A stretch of 64,000 nucleotides of DNA from contig JACZJL010000053.1 of assembly GCA_014860585.1 (NCBI GenBank), positions 1 to 64,000 on the forward strand. The letters run 5' to 3'. The position numbers were made by a program, and so were the translations under genes. This DNA comes from Bacteroidales bacterium. GTDB taxonomy: Bacteria; Bacteroidota; Bacteroidia; Bacteroidales; 4484-276. The notes beneath the pieces were generated by a model, which did not search any database, had not been told where the DNA came from, and saw only the letters and a list, made by a program, of their open reading frames with translations. Below, one piece after another: positions 61,476-64,000 of the stretch (positions are counted from its first letter, which is position 1; each line of letters opens with the position of its first letter).

Positions 61476-64000
61476 ATGAGAAGATTTACTATTGTTCTGC
61501 TGACTTTAGCTTTCTTTTTATCCTTTACCGGCATTGGCTTTGCTCAAACTGCCAAGAGTGATCAGCCCCTGTCATCCGAAACATTTTCAGGGCTAAAATT
61601 TCGCAGCATCGGCCCGGCGCTGATGTCTGGGAGAATTGCTGATATTGCCATTCATCCGGAAAACAACAACATCTGGTACGTGGCTGTTGGTTCGGGTGGA
61701 GTATGGAAAACCATCAACTCCGGCACTACCTGGACTCCCATTTTCGATAACCAGGGTTCGTATTCTATTGGCTGTGTAACCGTTGATCCTTCTAACCCGA
61801 ATGTGATTTGGGTGGGAACGGGCGAAAATGTAGGTGGCCGGCATGTGGGCTATGGCGATGGCATTTACCGTAGCGCTGATGGCGGCGCCACCTGGCAAAA
61901 CATGGGATTAAAGACATCCGAACATATTTCCAAAATCATTGTTCACCCAAAAAATCCTGATAATATCTGGGTTGCAGCCCAGGGGCCGCTTTGGTCTAAA
62001 GGTGGCGAACGTGGTGTGTTTAAGACTACCGATGGTGGAAAAACCTGGAAGCGCACCCTTGGCGATGACCAATGGGTTGGCGCCACCGACATTATGATTG
62101 ACCCGCGCAATCCCGACCTGCTTTATGCTGCAACCTGGCAACGGCACAGAACCGTTGCCGCCTACATGGGAGGTGGACCCGGAACAGGAATTTACCGCTC
62201 TTATGATGGTGGTGAAACATGGGAGCGCCTCACCAATGGACTCCCTGCTTCCACCATGGGGAAAATTGGTATTGCCATTTCCCCTCAGCAACCGGATGTC
62301 ATTTATGCCGCCATCGAACTCGACCGGCGCTCAGGTGGAGTTTATCGCAGTGTCGACCGTGGTTCAAGCTGGACTAAGCAATCGGATGTTGTTGCTGGTG
62401 GAACCGGTCCTCACTATTACCAGGAACTTTACGCATGTCCACATCAGTTCGACAGGATTTACCTGGTGGATGTGAGGTTAAGGATTTCGGACAATGGCGG
62501 GAAAACATTCAGGCGAATGCACCATCGCTTTACCCATGTTGACAATCATGCCATTGCCTTCAAAGCCGATGACCCGAATTATATATTGCTTGGCAACGAT
62601 GGCGGGCTGTACGAAACATACGATCTGCTCGAAAACTGGAAATTCGTGTCTAACCTTCCCGTGACGCAGTTCTATAAAGTTGCTGTTGACGACGACGAGC
62701 CTTTTTACAATGTGTACGGTGGCACCCAGGACAACAATACACAGGGAGGCCCTTCAAGGACTGATAATGTGCATGGCATACGCAATGCCGACTGGTTTAT
62801 TACTTTAGGTGGCGATGGCCATCAACCGGCCACAGAGCCTGGTAACCCTGATATTATCTATTGTCAGTCGCAGCAAGGCTATCTCAACCGTTTCGACCGG
62901 ACAACCGGTGAGACGGTCCTAATCCGTCCTCAACCCGGGGAAAATGATGGAGTGGAACGTTTCAACTGGGATGCTCCCATTTTGGTCAGTCCGCACAAGC
63001 CTTCGAGAATTTATTTTGCTTCGCAGCGCGTGTGGAAATCGGAAGACCGGGGAGATTCATGGACAGCCATCTCCGGCGATCTCACAAAAAGTCAGGAACG
63101 AATCACCCTTCCCATCATGGATAAAACCTGGAGTTGGGACTCCCCATGGGATTTTTACGCCATGTCGGATTACAACAGCATCACCTCACTGGCCGAATCT
63201 CCGTTGCAGGAGGGATTGATCTACGCCGGCACCGACGACGGGATTGTTCAGGTTACGGAAAATGGAGGAGACAGCTGGCGGAAAATTGAGGTCGGAACCC
63301 TGCCCGGCGTTCCTGCTACAGCTTTTGTTAACGATATTAAAGCTGATCTCTTTGAAGTAAATACTGTTTACATCGTGCTTGATAATCATAAATATGGTGA
63401 TTTCAATCCTTATGTGTTGAAAAGCAGCGACAAAGGGCAAACCTGGACTTCAATAAAAAGCAACCTGCCCGAAAGAACACTGGCATGGCGGATTGTCCAG
63501 GATCATGTGAAAAAGGAATTGATGTTCCTTGCAACAGAATTTGGTATCTGGTTTACGATCGATGGTGGAAGCCAATGGATTCAACTCAAAGGCGGCCTGC
63601 CGGTCATCTCTTTCCGCGATCTGGCCATTCAGCGGCGCGAAAACGATCTTGTCGGGGCTTCTTTTGGGAGAGGTTTTTACATCCTGGATGACTACAGCGT
63701 TTTGCGCAGTGTGACCCAAACTCAGCTACAGGAAGAGGCCACCCTTTTCCCGACCCGAAATGCCTGGTGGTACATCCAGCGAAACCTTCTCGGGTACTCG
63801 CAGAAAGCTTCTAAAGGCGATGCCTATTTTGTGGCTGACAACCCTCCTTTTGGCGCTGTTTTCACCTACTATTTGAGGGATACCTTTGAAACAAAAAAAT
63901 CGCATCGTCAGAATACAGAAAAAGAACTTGCTGCTCAAAACAAAGACATCCCCTTCCCCGGTTGGGATACTGTGGAGGAAGAGCGTTTAGAGGAAAATCC
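61476..64000 (+). CDS. Secreted BNR/sortilin-like repeat protein, 3' end beyond window
   Basis: An open frame of at least 841 residues from the ATG at 61476 to the window edge, with no stop codon. A signal peptide (IVLLTLAFFLSFTGIGFAQ) is followed by FRSIGPALMSGRIADIAIHP, the usual start of the large glycosyl-hydrolase-labelled VPS10/sortilin-type proteins. Asp-box motifs recur: TINSGTTW, SADGGATW, TTDGGKTW, SYDGGETW and later TIDGGSQW. Two beta-propellers are likely. The family is common in Bacteroidota, usually about 1000-1100 residues, with no proven activity. The missing end may hold a sorting domain, which cannot be checked here. Confidence 0.88.
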   Translation, partial: MRRFTIVLLTLAFFLSFTGIGFAQTAKSDQPLSSETFSGLKFRSIGPALMSGRIADIAIHPENNNIWYVAVGSGGVWKTINSGTTWTPIFDNQGSYSIGCVTVDPSNPNVIWVGTGENVGGRHVGYGDGIYRSADGGATWQNMGLKTSEHISKIIVHPKNPDNIWVAAQGPLWSKGGERGVFKTTDGGKTWKRTLGDDQWVGATDIMIDPRNPDLLYAATWQRHRTVAAYMGGGPGTGIYRSYDGGETWERLTNGLPASTMGKIGIAISPQQPDVIYAAIELDRRSGGVYRSVDRGSSWTKQSDVVAGGTGPHYYQELYACPHQFDRIYLVDVRLRISDNGGKTFRRMHHRFTHVDNHAIAFKADDPNYILLGNDGGLYETYDLLENWKFVSNLPVTQFYKVAVDDDEPFYNVYGGTQDNNTQGGPSRTDNVHGIRNADWFITLGGDGHQPATEPGNPDIIYCQSQQGYLNRFDRTTGETVLIRPQPGENDGVERFNWDAPILVSPHKPSRIYFASQRVWKSEDRGDSWTAISGDLTKSQERITLPIMDKTWSWDSPWDFYAMSDYNSITSLAESPLQEGLIYAGTDDGIVQVTENGGDSWRKIEVGTLPGVPATAFVNDIKADLFEVNTVYIVLDNHKYGDFNPYVLKSSDKGQTWTSIKSNLPERTLAWRIVQDHVKKELMFLATEFGIWFTIDGGSQWIQLKGGLPVISFRDLAIQRRENDLVGASFGRGFYILDDYSVLRSVTQTQLQEEATLFPTRNAWWYIQRNLLGYSQKASKGDAYFVADNPPFGAVFTYYLRDTFETKKSHRQNTEKELAAQNKDIPFPGWDTVEEERLEEN

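Overview
The window is a chromosomal segment from a member of the Bacteroidota, probably an environmental Bacteroidia or Marinilabiliales-like organism. The evidence is Bacteroidota-specific proteins (type IX secretion C-terminal domains, a TamL-type lipoprotein of the BamA superfamily, Omp28, DUF6029, DUF5777, FISUMP and DUF2723 proteins, and a CarboxypepD_reg TonB-dependent receptor). It is supported by the repeated -7 promoter box TAnnTTTG just upstream of many genes and by the general scarcity of strong Shine-Dalgarno sequences. Gene density is high. No phage, integrase, transposase, CRISPR array or rRNA was seen, and I recognised no transcription factor in the 64 kb.

Layout. 1-260: the 3' end of a DUF4143-type protein. 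407-10615: a plus-strand run of eight genes: DoxX membrane protein, Tat-exported Gfo/Idh/MocA oxidoreductase, cytoplasmic Gfo/Idh/MocA oxidoreductase, Tat-exported sugar isomerase/epimerase-like TIM barrel, second Tat-exported Gfo/Idh/MocA oxidoreductase, DUF1080 lipoprotein, FucP-like sugar permease and lipoprotein beta-mannosidase. This looks like a periplasmic route that oxidises glycosides at a ring hydroxyl, cleaves the keto-glycoside and imports the products. It is the most interesting system here. 10628-17293: lytic transglycosylase, rfbC, a putative barrel protein, a GH3-family protein, a LysE-type exporter and recJ. 17768-19854: gltX-folB-CWC operon, followed by tRNA-Arg(CCG). 20126-23573: five-gene minus-strand module with two c-type cytochrome-like proteins built from one repeated unit, DUF5777, an OB-fold protein and YceI.

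23760-30821: cysS, tRNA-Ala(GGC), lgt, tamL, hsp20 and a flippase-like membrane protein. 30910-41019: a T9SS-targeted BNR-repeat protein, a 1077-residue fused Fe-S/FAD dehydrogenase with a divergent rhodanese, a TonB-dependent receptor and a CbpA-like DnaJ protein. 41164-46607: a Wza/Wzc capsule-export pair whose kinase ends in a long Gly-Tyr repeat, an M20 amidohydrolase and manA. 46674-49909: TlpA/DUF6029/Omp28 trio. 50041-60948: a DUF2723 membrane protein, a T9SS-targeted protein with a FISUMP protein upstream, a K+-dependent membrane pyrophosphatase and a GT-C glycosyltransferase. 60949-61475: a non-coding region packed with palindromes. 61476-64000: the start of a large secreted BNR/sortilin-like protein that runs off the window.

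The genome segment fits an organism that degrades glycans at the cell envelope, secretes proteins through T9SS, makes exopolysaccharide and uses sodium or proton pumping by pyrophosphate. All functions are read from motifs and family memory; no searches were run.
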